Shown piece after piece: positions 1 to 7,306 of a stretch of DNA of 9,770 bases. Position 1 is the stretch's first letter, and each line of letters begins with the position of its first letter. The notes beneath the pieces were generated by a model. That model was not told the DNA's origin and did not search any database. It was given only the letters and a program-made list of their open reading frames with translations. The stretch is from positions 1 to 9,770 of the forward strand of contig URZN01000022.1 in the NCBI GenBank assembly GCA_900552345.1. Direction: 5' to 3'. The DNA comes from an uncultured Collinsella sp. (GTDB lineage: Bacteria > Actinomycetota > Coriobacteriia > Coriobacteriales > Coriobacteriaceae). Both the position numbers and the translations under genes were made by a program.

Positions 1-104
1 TCCACATCCATAATCCGACAAATAGGCCCAATGCATGCACATTAGAACCGTATATAGTCGAAAGTATACCCCGAGCGGGCGCAAACGGCCGAATTCTGGG
101 CATC

Positions 105-133
105 TTAACGCCCCAAGCGGACAAGGATATAGT
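105..133 (+). promoter_or_regulatory. Candidate sigma-70-type promoter for the WYL gene pair
   Basis: The -35 candidate TTAACG (105-110, 4 of 6 matches to TTGACA) is separated by exactly 17 bp from the -10 candidate TATAGT (128-133, 5 of 6 matches to TATAAT). This puts the transcription start near 140 and leaves a leader of about 50 nt before the ATG at 193. Two short inverted repeats overlap the -10 and the presumed start: GATAT/ATATC (126-130/143-147) and TAGTC/GACTA (130-134/149-153). They could be an operator, possibly autoregulatory. The rest of 1-192 shows no supportable gene. It holds one more short inverted repeat, GTATA/TATAC (50-54/65-69). The promoter is inferred from consensus and spacing only. 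Confidence 0.45.
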
Positions 134-192
134 CTAATCTCCATATCGGACTAAAATCATGGCATCAAACGACCTTCTCATGCGAGGATTCT

Positions 193-1215
193 ATGACGGC
201 AAGCGGCGCGACCGCGACAATTAAAAAGGGTGCACCCGAGCCCGGTTTCGATAAAACGGCTCAGCGCATCCTCAACCTTTTCTTTGTACTCAACAGTTCT
301 CCCGAACCGCTGACGACCGAGCAAATCGTCCTGGATTCCGATTTGGGGTACGGCTCGGGCAATATCGACTCAGACAAGCGCAAGTTCCGCCGCGATCGCG
401 ACAAGCTGCTCGAACGCGGCATCGTTATCAGGGAAGTTCGTGCTGCCGGAGCGCAGGAAACCGAGGAGAGCGCGTGGACGATCGACCGCGAGCACACGTT
501 TGCCGCGGGCGGTCTCATCACCGCAGACGATGCCGACATCCTGCTCAACGCCATCGACCAGACACTCGCGGCAGGCTCATCCACCTTTGCCGCGCCGCTT
601 GCCGACATTCGCTCCAAGATTGCCTACCTCACCGGCATGTCGACGACAGGAGAGGCACCGATCCGCCGCTCTCCCGCCGTCGATGCGGTATGGAGTGCCT
701 TTGCCGAGCGTTGCGCGCTGCGCTTTTTGTACCAAAACGGACGCGGTGAACAACGCGAGCGGACCGTTTGCGTCTACGGCATGTTCGAGCGCGAGGGTAC
801 GGCATACTTCTGCGGCCTCGACAATGCCACCGACAATATCAGAACATTCCGCTGCGACCGCATCATTCGCGCCTGGAGACCTTCGAAAGCCTACGCCATT
901 CCTGCGGATTTCAACCTCAACGATTACTTATTCTTTGAGTTCGATTTTGCCGACCGCCCACCCGTTGCGGCTACGTTCTCGTTTGCGCGTGAAGCACAGG
1001 CCGATATGATCAGCGGTCTCACGCGCGGACGAGGCGAACTCATGCGCACCGAAGCAGGTTGGACATGGACCGTTGACGTGCGCGACTTTGAAGCCGCAGC
1101 CTCGTTTTGCATGGCCCATGCCATGGATGGCATGAGGCCTGTCGCCCCCGATGCTCTCAAGCGGGCGTGGAATCACCTCATCGAAAGGACGGTGCACGAG
1201 CATGCCCGTGCGTAA
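193..1215 (+). CDS. WYL-domain transcriptional regulator (first of a tandem, PafB/PafC-like pair)
   Basis: A 340-residue probable DNA-binding regulator. An N-terminal winged-helix region (about residues 20-82; QRILNLFFVLNSS, then a second helix rich in K and R, DKRKFRRDRDKLLERG) precedes a central helical linker. The WYL domain lies at about 165-228 and is recognised by ERCALRFLYQ, GTAYFCGLD and the strongly conserved ending RTFRCDRI (217-224). The W-Y-L signature itself is degenerate here (AYF at 204-206). About 110 residues follow as the WYL C-terminal extension. In characterised families WYL domains sense ligands or single-stranded nucleic acid and control the attached wHTH; the ligand here is unknown. 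The ATG at 193 is supported by GAGG at 184-187, five bases upstream. The gene overlaps the next regulator by 14 nt, so the two are probably co-translated and may work as a heterodimer, as PafB and PafC do. Family assignment is firm; the regulated genes are unknown. Confidence 0.85.
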   Translation: MTASGATATIKKGAPEPGFDKTAQRILNLFFVLNSSPEPLTTEQIVLDSDLGYGSGNIDSDKRKFRRDRDKLLERGIVIREVRAAGAQETEESAWTIDREHTFAAGGLITADDADILLNAIDQTLAAGSSTFAAPLADIRSKIAYLTGMSTTGEAPIRRSPAVDAVWSAFAERCALRFLYQNGRGEQRERTVCVYGMFEREGTAYFCGLDNATDNIRTFRCDRIIRAWRPSKAYAIPADFNLNDYLFFEFDFADRPPVAATFSFAREAQADMISGLTRGRGELMRTEAGWTWTVDVRDFEAAASFCMAHAMDGMRPVAPDALKRAWNHLIERTVHEHARA

Positions 1216-2119
1216 ACTCTCCAGCGAGCAAAGACTCTCGCGCGCCATCGACATCATGGAGGCCCTCTACGCCGCCGGCGAGAATGGCATGACACGAGAC
1301 GAGCTTTGTAGCCGTTTTGATATCACGGGGGCATCGCTCGACGAGATTCTCGAGATTGTCTCGACGCTTGCGGACCGAGAATCGGGCGCACGTATTATCT
1401 GCGAACGCCGCGGCGAGTGCGTGGTCCTCACCGGTGATGCGGGGCGCGTGTTACCGCTGCGCCTGAGTGCCGCCGAGGGCGCTGTGCTCAACCATGAGCT
1501 CGAATCATTGGGGATCGAACCCCAAGCGGCGGCTCGAATACGGCGCGCCCTTCTTCCCAAAGAGCTCGGCTACAACCAGCGCGTCTTTGACACCGTCGCC
1601 CACGGATCGCACTGGCAGCAGCTGAGCTGCGCCATTCGGGACGGCGTTCGCTGCCGTATCTCATATCGCTCGATGGATGACACACAAGCGCGCGAGCGTT
1701 TGGTCGACCCCTTGCGCATCACAACAAACGGCGACCAAACGTATCTGATTGCCTGGGATGTCGCGGTCGACGAACAGCGTACTTATCGTATGGATAAAAT
1801 CGAGGGCCTGGTCTTGACCGACGACTCCGTCGTGCGCCACGCATCGGAGCCCGCGACCCTCCACGACTCCCTCGCCCAGGCGGAGCGGAGCGCGAAGCTT
1901 CTCATGCCGCGCGCCTTGGCGGAGCGCCTAGACTGGCCCGGCATTATGTCGATTGAACCCAATGGGGCGGACAGCTCAACAGTGAATGTGCGCTACGGCT
2001 CCGAGCGCTGGCTGTTAAGCCAGGTAATCGCAGCGGGCGGGGCCATCCGCATCCTGGATGACCCCGCCCTGTCAGAGCGTCTGTGCGATATGGCAAAATC
2101 CCTCGTCTGTCCGCTTTAG
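1202..2119 (+). CDS. WYL-domain transcriptional regulator (second of the pair, PafC-like)
   Basis: A 305-residue partner of the preceding regulator. The N-terminal helix-turn-helix lies at about residues 9-78 (LSRAIDIMEALYAAGENGMTRDEL, then ITGASLDEIL). The WYL domain spans about 140-205: AIRDGVRCRISYRS, then QTYLIAWD at the WYL position, then RTYRMDKI (193-200). A C-terminal extension of about 100 residues follows. I chose the ATG at 1202 over a longer start at 1151. It has a purine-rich AAAGGA at 1184-1189, it begins a normal HTH N-terminus, and it gives the short 14-nt overlap expected of a coupled pair; the residues upstream have no family character. The ribosome-binding spacing (12 nt) is long, which fits translational coupling. 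The stop overlaps the stop of the opposing helicase gene by 4 nt. Whether the pair activates DNA-damage genes, as mycobacterial PafBC does, is inference. Confidence 0.82.
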   Translation: MPVRKLSSEQRLSRAIDIMEALYAAGENGMTRDELCSRFDITGASLDEILEIVSTLADRESGARIICERRGECVVLTGDAGRVLPLRLSAAEGAVLNHELESLGIEPQAAARIRRALLPKELGYNQRVFDTVAHGSHWQQLSCAIRDGVRCRISYRSMDDTQARERLVDPLRITTNGDQTYLIAWDVAVDEQRTYRMDKIEGLVLTDDSVVRHASEPATLHDSLAQAERSAKLLMPRALAERLDWPGIMSIEPNGADSSTVNVRYGSERWLLSQVIAAGGAIRILDDPALSERLCDMAKSLVCPL

Positions 2120-5010
2120 CGGCGCCGCTCGTGGCGTGCGCGCCACAGCTGTAGATAGTGCCCGATTTGTGCCGACTCGATGCGCTGATAGGAGCTCGTG
2201 GGCAGCGACGTTAAGAATTTCTTGCCGTAGCCCTTCGTCACCAGGCGCGGGTCGGCCAAGATGAGTACGCCACAATCGGTCGATGAGCGAATGAGGCGAC
2301 CGGCTGCCTGCTTGACCTCGAGCACGGCCTCGGGCAGCGAATAGCGCGCCCAAGCGCGGTCTTCGCGCAGATTGCGCTCGCATGAGAGCGGGTCTGTGGG
2401 GCTCGAGAACGGCAGCTTGGGGATGATGACGCAGCGCAGCGTCTCGCCGCTGGCGTCAAACCCTTCCCAAAAGGCCTTAAGCGCAAAGAGCGACGAGGTC
2501 GGTTCGTTGATAAAGCGGTCGCGCAGACGGCGAGGAGACGAGTTGCGCTGCTGGCAGTTGAGTTCCAGACCCGCACGAGCCATCTTGGGCTCGACGCGAG
2601 CGTACAGTTCCTCCATGTCACGCCTGTTGGTGAACAGCGTGAGCACCGAGCCGCCCATGGCGAGATGAGCGTCGACCAGCACACGCTCGAGCGCCGAAAG
2701 ATAGCCTTCGCGGTCGCGCGGATCGGGGATATCCCCAGCCACGACCACGGCCATATTCGAATCGAAGTCGTAGCTCGAATCCAAGTGCAGCGACGATGAT
2801 GTCGAGGCACCGATGCGATCGAGGCCGACGGCGTGGTTAAAGTGCTCAAAGCTCTTGGAAACCGTCATGGTCGCCGAGGCAAAGATAGCCGTGTGGACCT
2901 CGGGCAACCACTCGGTTGCCAAGGCCTCGCCAATATCGATGCGCTCCGCGGTCATCGACTCGCCGCCGGCACGCAATCTGCGATTGACTTGCAGCGAGTA
3001 CACGTAGTGTTCATCGGTACCGTCGATGATGAGTTTGAGGTTCTCGGCCAGCTCGTGTAGGCGGCGCGAGATATCACCCAGGTCGACAACAACCTCGGGC
3101 TTGTCGGCGGCGACGGCTTGTACCAGCGCGTCGACGCTCTTGTCAGCTTGTTCCAATGCGTCGATGGCAGTGCAGGCCGACTGTAAGAAATCATGCCAGT
3201 CGTCAGATTCGCGCAGCTCGGGGCCAATCCATAGGTTCGCATTGTCATAGCCCCCGCGGGCACGGCGGCCGAGCTCGCGAACGCCGTCAAACACGTCGGC
3301 GATTGCCATGCTCGCGCGCGCAACCGTCGACGTCGCCTTGGCGGTTAGACCCAAGTAGAGCGTAGAGCCCTCCGAGGTTGCCAAATCGCGGGAAACCTGG
3401 CTCAGCGCGCCGGTGCTCGAGCCACCCAGGCGCTCAAACAGAACGCGCGATTCATCCGCCGACACCACGCGCGCCCATTGACGGCGCGCCTCGCGCTCGA
3501 TGGAGTGGGCCTCATCGATCACCCAGTGACGAATCGGAGGCAAGATTCTGCCCTCGGCCGCAACATTGCGGAACAGCAGGGAATGGTTGGTGACCACTAC
3601 ATCGGCATGCGCCGCGCGACGGCGGGCGCCGTGGACCAGGCATTTATCGGGGAAAAACGGGCATAGGCGACGGGCGCACTCGCGCGACGCCGTCGTAAAG
3701 TCGGGACGGTTGACGCTGCGCCAGCGAATGCCGAGCGAGTCGAGGTCGCCATCGGCCGACTGACACACGTACGCCGTGATGACCGCGACTGCCGTAAGCG
3801 TGTCGGCAGGATCACGCTTAGTCGTAATTTCGACTTGCCCGCGGCTCATGCGCTCAAGCTTGCGCAGGCACGGATAGTGGTCATAGCCCTTGAGAGCGCA
3901 AAATGACAGACCACCGTCCAGTTGCTCGGCAAGTTTTGGCAGCTCATGGTACATGAGCTGGTCGGCAAGATTGTTCGATTTGGTCGCAATACCAACCGTG
4001 ATGTTGTTACGGCGTGCTGCCTCGGCAAAAGGCACCAGATAGGCCATCGATTTGCCGACGCCCGTGCCCGCCTCAATTACACGATGAGTGCCCGTGACCA
4101 GCGCATCGCGGACCTCGAGCGCCATCGCGATCTGCTCATCACGCGGCTCGTAGGTGGGATACATGCGATTGACCAGGCCACCTGGCGCATAGTCTGCCTC
4201 AATCTCCTCACGACTCGGCATCTTGAGTACCGGCAGTTCGTCGGCGTCCACCCGATCGTCGGCGCGATCGGCCTTGAGAACGTCAGCACGAGCGGCGCTG
4301 AGAGAGAAGATAGAACCAGGGTTCTGCCCCGCCAAGAATGAGAAGATTGGACGATAGGACCAAGGCACGTCCGGATGCATGTCGGCTAGGCGCGCCATGA
4401 GGCCCTGGGGCAAGTCGGTGAGTGCCACGAGCAACACGCGCCATACGCCACACAGGGCGTCGACGTCGGCATTGGCACGGTGTGATACCGAGTCACAGCC
4501 AAACAGATCGGCCATAAAAGACAGCTTGTGCGAGGCCAGGCGCGGAAGCGCGATGCGCGACAGCGCCAGCGAATCGATCCAAATATCGCTCACGTTGACG
4601 CCGCCTTTGACCGACTCGATAAACGAGCGGTCGAACGTGGCGTTATGTGCGATTACCGGGCAACCACCGACAAAATCGGCGAGAGCGGCGACGGCCTCAA
4701 CGGCCGACGGGGCATCTGCCACATCGGCATTTGTAATGCTCGTGAGCTCGGTAATCTCGGCGGGAATCAGCTGCTTGGGATGCACGAAGGTATCGAAGCG
4801 GTCGACGATCTCGCGGCCCGAAAGACGGGCCGCCGAGATCTCGATCAGCTCGTTGTCCTGCACCGAAAGACCTGTGGTCTCGGTATCGAGGACGATCACA
4901 TCTTCCTCGATAAGGCCGAAGGACTGCGTTTTGGCGCGTTCGGCAAGCGTGGCATAGGAGTCGATGACAAACTGCGGCGTTCCTGACGAAACCGCGTCCT
5001 CGATTAGCAT
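2116..5010 (-). CDS. DinG-family ATP-dependent helicase with N-terminal 3'-5' exonuclease domain
   Basis: A 964-residue fusion, probably for DNA repair or replication-conflict processing. Residues about 36-195 are a DEDDh exonuclease (DNA polymerase III epsilon type): ExoI DTETTG with D42 and E44, ExoII AHNATFD with D127, and ExoIII HRANAD with H177 and D182. All four acidic residues and the histidine are present. Residues about 270-964 are an XPD/DinG superfamily 2 helicase: Walker A EAGTGVGKS (313-321, K320), DEAH box (499-502), WEGFD (848-852) and motif VI QAAGRLIR (901-908). Between Walker A and DEAH, C381, C445, C450 and C457 have the spacing of the XPD/DinG 4Fe-4S cluster. The predicted activity is 5'-3' unwinding with 3'-5' nuclease trimming. 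The ATG at 5010 overlaps the end of ddl by 7 nt and has no good Shine-Dalgarno of its own, suggesting translational coupling. I call it DinG-family without the symbol because E. coli dinG lacks the exonuclease. Confidence 0.9.
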   Translation of the reverse strand: MLIEDAVSSGTPQFVIDSYATLAERAKTQSFGLIEEDVIVLDTETTGLSVQDNELIEISAARLSGREIVDRFDTFVHPKQLIPAEITELTSITNADVADAPSAVEAVAALADFVGGCPVIAHNATFDRSFIESVKGGVNVSDIWIDSLALSRIALPRLASHKLSFMADLFGCDSVSHRANADVDALCGVWRVLLVALTDLPQGLMARLADMHPDVPWSYRPIFSFLAGQNPGSIFSLSAARADVLKADRADDRVDADELPVLKMPSREEIEADYAPGGLVNRMYPTYEPRDEQIAMALEVRDALVTGTHRVIEAGTGVGKSMAYLVPFAEAARRNNITVGIATKSNNLADQLMYHELPKLAEQLDGGLSFCALKGYDHYPCLRKLERMSRGQVEITTKRDPADTLTAVAVITAYVCQSADGDLDSLGIRWRSVNRPDFTTASRECARRLCPFFPDKCLVHGARRRAAHADVVVTNHSLLFRNVAAEGRILPPIRHWVIDEAHSIEREARRQWARVVSADESRVLFERLGGSSTGALSQVSRDLATSEGSTLYLGLTAKATSTVARASMAIADVFDGVRELGRRARGGYDNANLWIGPELRESDDWHDFLQSACTAIDALEQADKSVDALVQAVAADKPEVVVDLGDISRRLHELAENLKLIIDGTDEHYVYSLQVNRRLRAGGESMTAERIDIGEALATEWLPEVHTAIFASATMTVSKSFEHFNHAVGLDRIGASTSSSLHLDSSYDFDSNMAVVVAGDIPDPRDREGYLSALERVLVDAHLAMGGSVLTLFTNRRDMEELYARVEPKMARAGLELNCQQRNSSPRRLRDRFINEPTSSLFALKAFWEGFDASGETLRCVIIPKLPFSSPTDPLSCERNLREDRAWARYSLPEAVLEVKQAAGRLIRSSTDCGVLILADPRLVTKGYGKKFLTSLPTSSYQRIESAQIGHYLQLWRARHERRR
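2118..2146. other. GC-rich hairpins at the convergent gene ends
   Basis: A perfect 12-bp palindrome AGCGGCGCCGCT (2118-2129) starts on the WYL stop codon. It is followed at once by a stem-loop with arms GTGGCG (2131-2136) and CGCCAC (2141-2146) around the loop TGCG. Both lie in the last codons of the helicase gene. Neither has a T-tract on either side, so they are not standard intrinsic terminators. They could pause polymerase or protect the 3' end of the WYL mRNA, or they may only reflect arginine-rich coding in a GC-rich gene. Confidence 0.3.
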
Positions 5011-5969
5011 GCAATGCCCGCTCGACGAAGGCCCATACGGATCAGGCTGTCACAGACCTGCGGGAACGTCATGTCGTCGGTGTGGCGGATCTCATCCGGA
5101 TACAGCGACGTATCGGTCATGCCGGGAATGGTATTGGTCTCGAGGATAACGGGGCCGTCCTCGCTCACGATAAAATCGCTGCGCGAGATGCCCAGGCAAC
5201 CGAGCGCCTTGTGAGCGGCACAGGCAAGCTCCTGGGCACGAGCGTAGTTCTCGGGTGAAATCTGCGCCGGAATGCGATGGATGTCCGTAGGGTCGACATA
5301 TTTCACGTCCAGATCGTAGAACTCGCAGTCCTCGGGCTTACGAATCTCGACAATCGGCAGGGCGCGCACGTCATCTTCACCGTATACACCGACGGTGATC
5401 TCGGTACCCTCGATGCACTTCTCGACCAGCACTTTGTCGCCGTACTCAAACGCCTTGGCGATTGCCGCGGGCAGCTCGGAGGGCTCATGGACCAGGGAAA
5501 TGCCATAGCTGGAACCGTTGACGGCCGGCTTCACAAAGCAGCGCTCGCCACAAACCTCGACGATATGATCGATATCGACTTCATCGCCCACCTCGAGCGC
5601 AAGGCCGGGGGCAACAGGAATGCCCGCCTTGGCGTACAGGAGCTTAGAGACCTCCTTGTCGGCACCGCAGGCGCTGGCAAGCACACCCGAGGCCGTGTAG
5701 GGGATACCCAGGGTCTCCATGGCGCCCTGCATGGCGCCATCCTCGCCGCCGGCACCGTGCATGGCGATAAACGCCACGTCAAAGCCGCCGGTCGCCATGG
5801 TTACCATAAAATCATCGGTAGCCGTGTCGAGCAGCTCCACCGAAGTGTAGCCGGCCTCCTTCAAGGCAACCACGACGTTCTTTCCCGAATTGAGCGAGAT
5901 CTCGCGCTCAGCGGAATGACCACCCGCCAAGACCGCTACGTGCATGTTCTCTAGGCTTTTACCCGGCAT
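5004..5969 (-). CDS. ddl: D-alanine--D-alanine ligase
   Basis: A 321-residue cytoplasmic ATP-grasp enzyme that joins two D-alanines for the peptidoglycan stem peptide before MurF acts. Order of motifs: AGGHSAEREIS (15-25, E21 equivalent to E. coli DdlB E15), HGAGGEDG (71-78), PYTASGV (90-96), FVKPAVNGSSYGIS (145-158) and FYDLDVKY (217-224). The catalytic end RSDFIV...ILETNT.PGMT follows, with R263, D265, E277, N279 and PGMT 282-285. Y224 sits where DdlB has Y216. The tyrosine there favours D-Ala-D-Ala over the D-lactate ligases of intrinsically vancomycin-resistant bacteria, so the product is predicted to be vancomycin-sensitive. Length is normal for Ddl. The ATG at 5969 has a very strong AGGAGG about eight bases upstream; an internal Met9 lacks one. 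It is first in a two-gene unit with the exonuclease-helicase, an unusual partner for a wall-precursor enzyme. Confidence 0.95.
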   Translation of the reverse strand: MPGKSLENMHVAVLAGGHSAEREISLNSGKNVVVALKEAGYTSVELLDTATDDFMVTMATGGFDVAFIAMHGAGGEDGAMQGAMETLGIPYTASGVLASACGADKEVSKLLYAKAGIPVAPGLALEVGDEVDIDHIVEVCGERCFVKPAVNGSSYGISLVHEPSELPAAIAKAFEYGDKVLVEKCIEGTEITVGVYGEDDVRALPIVEIRKPEDCEFYDLDVKYVDPTDIHRIPAQISPENYARAQELACAAHKALGCLGISRSDFIVSEDGPVILETNTIPGMTDTSLYPDEIRHTDDMTFPQVCDSLIRMGLRRAGIAC

Positions 5970-6009
5970 GGGCAGACTCCTCCTCTATAATTTCTGCAGC
6001 TGATACCAT

Positions 6010-6039
6010 ATTGTAGCGACACCCTCTACGTTTCCCCAA
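6010..6039 (-). promoter_or_regulatory. Candidate ddl promoter in the ddl/rlmN divergent region
   Basis: Read on the - strand, TTGGGG (6034-6039, 3 of 6 to the -35 consensus) stands 18 bp from TACAAT (6010-6015, 5 of 6 to the -10 consensus). This gives a start near 6003 and a leader of about 33 nt carrying the AGGAGG of ddl. The 85-nt gap between the two divergent genes (5970-6054) must also hold the rlmN promoter. A perfect TATAAT on the + strand at 5986-5991 has no -35 partner at 16-18 bp, so I do not call it. This is consensus-based inference only. Confidence 0.35.
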
Positions 6040-6054
6040 AATCGAAAGGCTTCC

Positions 6055-7107
6055 ATGAATCCCAGGACTAAATCTCAGGACATTCGCGACTTGAGCCAAA
6101 ACGATATTCGCGACCTTGTGGCCGAACTTGGCCAGCCCACCTTCCGCGCGAAGCAGCTCATCGAATGGGTCTTCGAGAAGAACGTTTGTTCGTTTGACGA
6201 TATGACCAACCTTCCCAAGGCTTTCCGCGAGCAGCTTAAAGAGGCTTTTACCTTTGACACGCCGACTGAACTAACCAAGCAGGTTTCCAAAGATGGCTCT
6301 CGCAAGTATCTGCTCGAGTACCACGACGGCGTTTCCGTCGAGACTGTCGGTATGCCCCGTCGCAACAAGCTTTCCGTCTGCGTTTCCACCCAGGCTGGCT
6401 GTGGCATGGGCTGCGCCTTTTGCGCTACCGGTCTCAACGGCCTCAAGCGCTCTCTGACCGCTCAAGAGATCGTCGACCAGGTACTTCATGTATCCAACGA
6501 CTTTGGCGAGCGTGCCACGAGCGTCGTCTTCATGGGCCAGGGCGAGCCGTTTGCCAACTACGACGAGGTTCTCAAGGCGCTGCGAATCCTCAACGACCCC
6601 GATGGCATCGGTATCGGCGCTCGTCACCTCACCGTCTCTACCAGCGGCGTTATTCCCGGTATTCGCAAATTTGCCGATATCCCCGAGCAGTTCACGCTTG
6701 CCGTTTCCCTGCATTCCGCCATCCAGTCGACGCGCAACAAGCTCATGCCCGGTGTTAAGAAGTACACACTGCTTCGCCTTCACGAGGCGCTTCAGCTCTA
6801 CACCGAGAAGACTGGCCGCCGCCCGACCTATGAGTATGCCATGATCGAAGGCGTCAACGATACGAATCCCGAGATGCAGGCGCTCTGCGACTTCTGCGAG
6901 GGAACGCTGTGCCACGTTAACCTTATTCAGCTTAACGACATTGAGGGTAGCCCGCTCAAGCCGTCGCCGATTCATAAGGTTGAGGATCTTCAGCGTCGTC
7001 TTGAGTCCCGTGGCATCGAGACCACGATTCGTAACTCCCGTGGTAACGATATTGACGCCGCCTGCGGACAGCTGAAGCAGCGCTTCAAAGTTCAGAAGAA
7101 CGCATAG
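6055..7107 (+). CDS. rlmN: Dual-specificity 23S rRNA (A2503)/tRNA (A37) C2-methyltransferase, radical SAM
   Basis: A 350-residue radical-SAM enzyme that methylates C2 of adenosine 2503 in 23S rRNA and, in characterised homologues, of A37 in some tRNAs, aiding decoding fidelity. The cluster motif C-x3-C-x2-C is at C116, C120 and C123 (CGMGCAFC). C109 and C337 (in DAACGQL) match the catalytic pair of E. coli RlmN (C118 and C355), with the whole set offset by 9 and 18 residues. NKLSVCVSTQAGC, FMGQGEP and STSGVIP are also RlmN-typical. The complete C337 context and the absence of any resistance context argue for the housekeeping enzyme rather than Cfr, which methylates C8. The ATG at 6055 has AAAGG at 6045-6049, five bases away. 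Codon use favours C/T-ending codons (CGT, GTT, AAG), suggesting good expression. It is a single-gene unit, divergent from ddl, ending in a strong terminator. Confidence 0.96.
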   Translation: MNPRTKSQDIRDLSQNDIRDLVAELGQPTFRAKQLIEWVFEKNVCSFDDMTNLPKAFREQLKEAFTFDTPTELTKQVSKDGSRKYLLEYHDGVSVETVGMPRRNKLSVCVSTQAGCGMGCAFCATGLNGLKRSLTAQEIVDQVLHVSNDFGERATSVVFMGQGEPFANYDEVLKALRILNDPDGIGIGARHLTVSTSGVIPGIRKFADIPEQFTLAVSLHSAIQSTRNKLMPGVKKYTLLRLHEALQLYTEKTGRRPTYEYAMIEGVNDTNPEMQALCDFCEGTLCHVNLIQLNDIEGSPLKPSPIHKVEDLQRRLESRGIETTIRNSRGNDIDAACGQLKQRFKVQKNA

Positions 7108-7125
7108 GGGAGTCGCACCCCAAAA

Positions 7126-7141
7126 CGTTTCATGTGAAACA
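7126..7141. promoter_or_regulatory. parS: Variant parS site (ParB-binding centromere sequence), two mismatches
   Basis: The 16-mer CGTTTCATGTGAAACA matches the parS consensus TGTTTCACGTGAAACA at 14 of 16 positions; the changes are the first base and the central C to T. It lies 18 nt past the rlmN stop, just before the terminator hairpin, and about 2.15 kb from the parS cluster upstream of parA. An intergenic position and intact GTTTCA/TGAAAC arms support a functional site. Binding strength is unknown. Confidence 0.7.
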
Positions 7142-7144
7142 TTG

Positions 7145-7190
7145 AACGGCCACGGTTGCAGGATATGCAACCGTGGCCGTTTCATTTATT
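7145..7190 (+). terminator. Rho-independent terminator of rlmN
   Basis: A perfect 16-bp stem (7145-7160 with 7166-7181, arms AACGGCCACGGTTGCA and its complement) encloses the five-base loop GGATA. On the + strand it is followed by the T-rich TCATTTATT. The opposite side has no T-tract, so it is assigned to rlmN. Confidence 0.88.
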
Positions 7191-7230
7191 GACCTTAATT
7201 TTGAATCAGTTGCTACCTGTCCCATGTTTT

Positions 7231-7278
7231 ACGGCCAAAATAAGGGGTCCTTGTCTCATGAATCAGACAAGGACCCCT
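7231..7278 (-). terminator. Rho-independent terminator of the par operon and small gene
   Basis: A perfect 14-bp stem (7243-7256 with 7265-7278, arm AGGGGTCCTTGTCT) encloses the eight-base loop CATGAATC. Read on the - strand the stem is followed by TTATTTT, giving a usable U-tract. It lies about 30 nt past the stop of the small gene at 7307, so it ends transcription coming from rsmG/parA/parB. It directly opposes the rlmN terminator, and the two keep the converging transcripts apart. Confidence 0.82.
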
Positions 7279-7306
7279 CAAAATTTGCTGAGTAATTATT
7301 AGGTAC

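Noticed and set aside
159..224. A 21-codon upstream ORF (ATG at 159) overlapping the first WYL start
   Set aside because: It has no Shine-Dalgarno and unremarkable composition. It could be a leader ORF, but nothing beyond an open frame supports it.
1151..1201. A longer start for the second WYL gene
   Set aside because: The extra 17 residues are out-of-phase translation of the first WYL gene and have no HTH character. The ATG at 1202 fits the coupled overlap better.
5277..5954. A 225-codon plus-strand frame antisense to ddl
   Set aside because: It mirrors the ddl coding sequence and has no recognisable family. ddl is certain on the other strand.
6055..7107. The possibility that the radical SAM gene is a cfr-type resistance methylase
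   Set aside because: The motifs, cysteine positions, host-like codon use and lack of any mobile or resistance context all fit housekeeping rlmN.
6271..7185. A 304-codon minus-strand frame antisense to rlmN
   Set aside because: It lies wholly opposite a complete, motif-perfect rlmN and runs through its terminator hairpin. It has no recognisable domain and arises from codon bias of a GC-rich gene.
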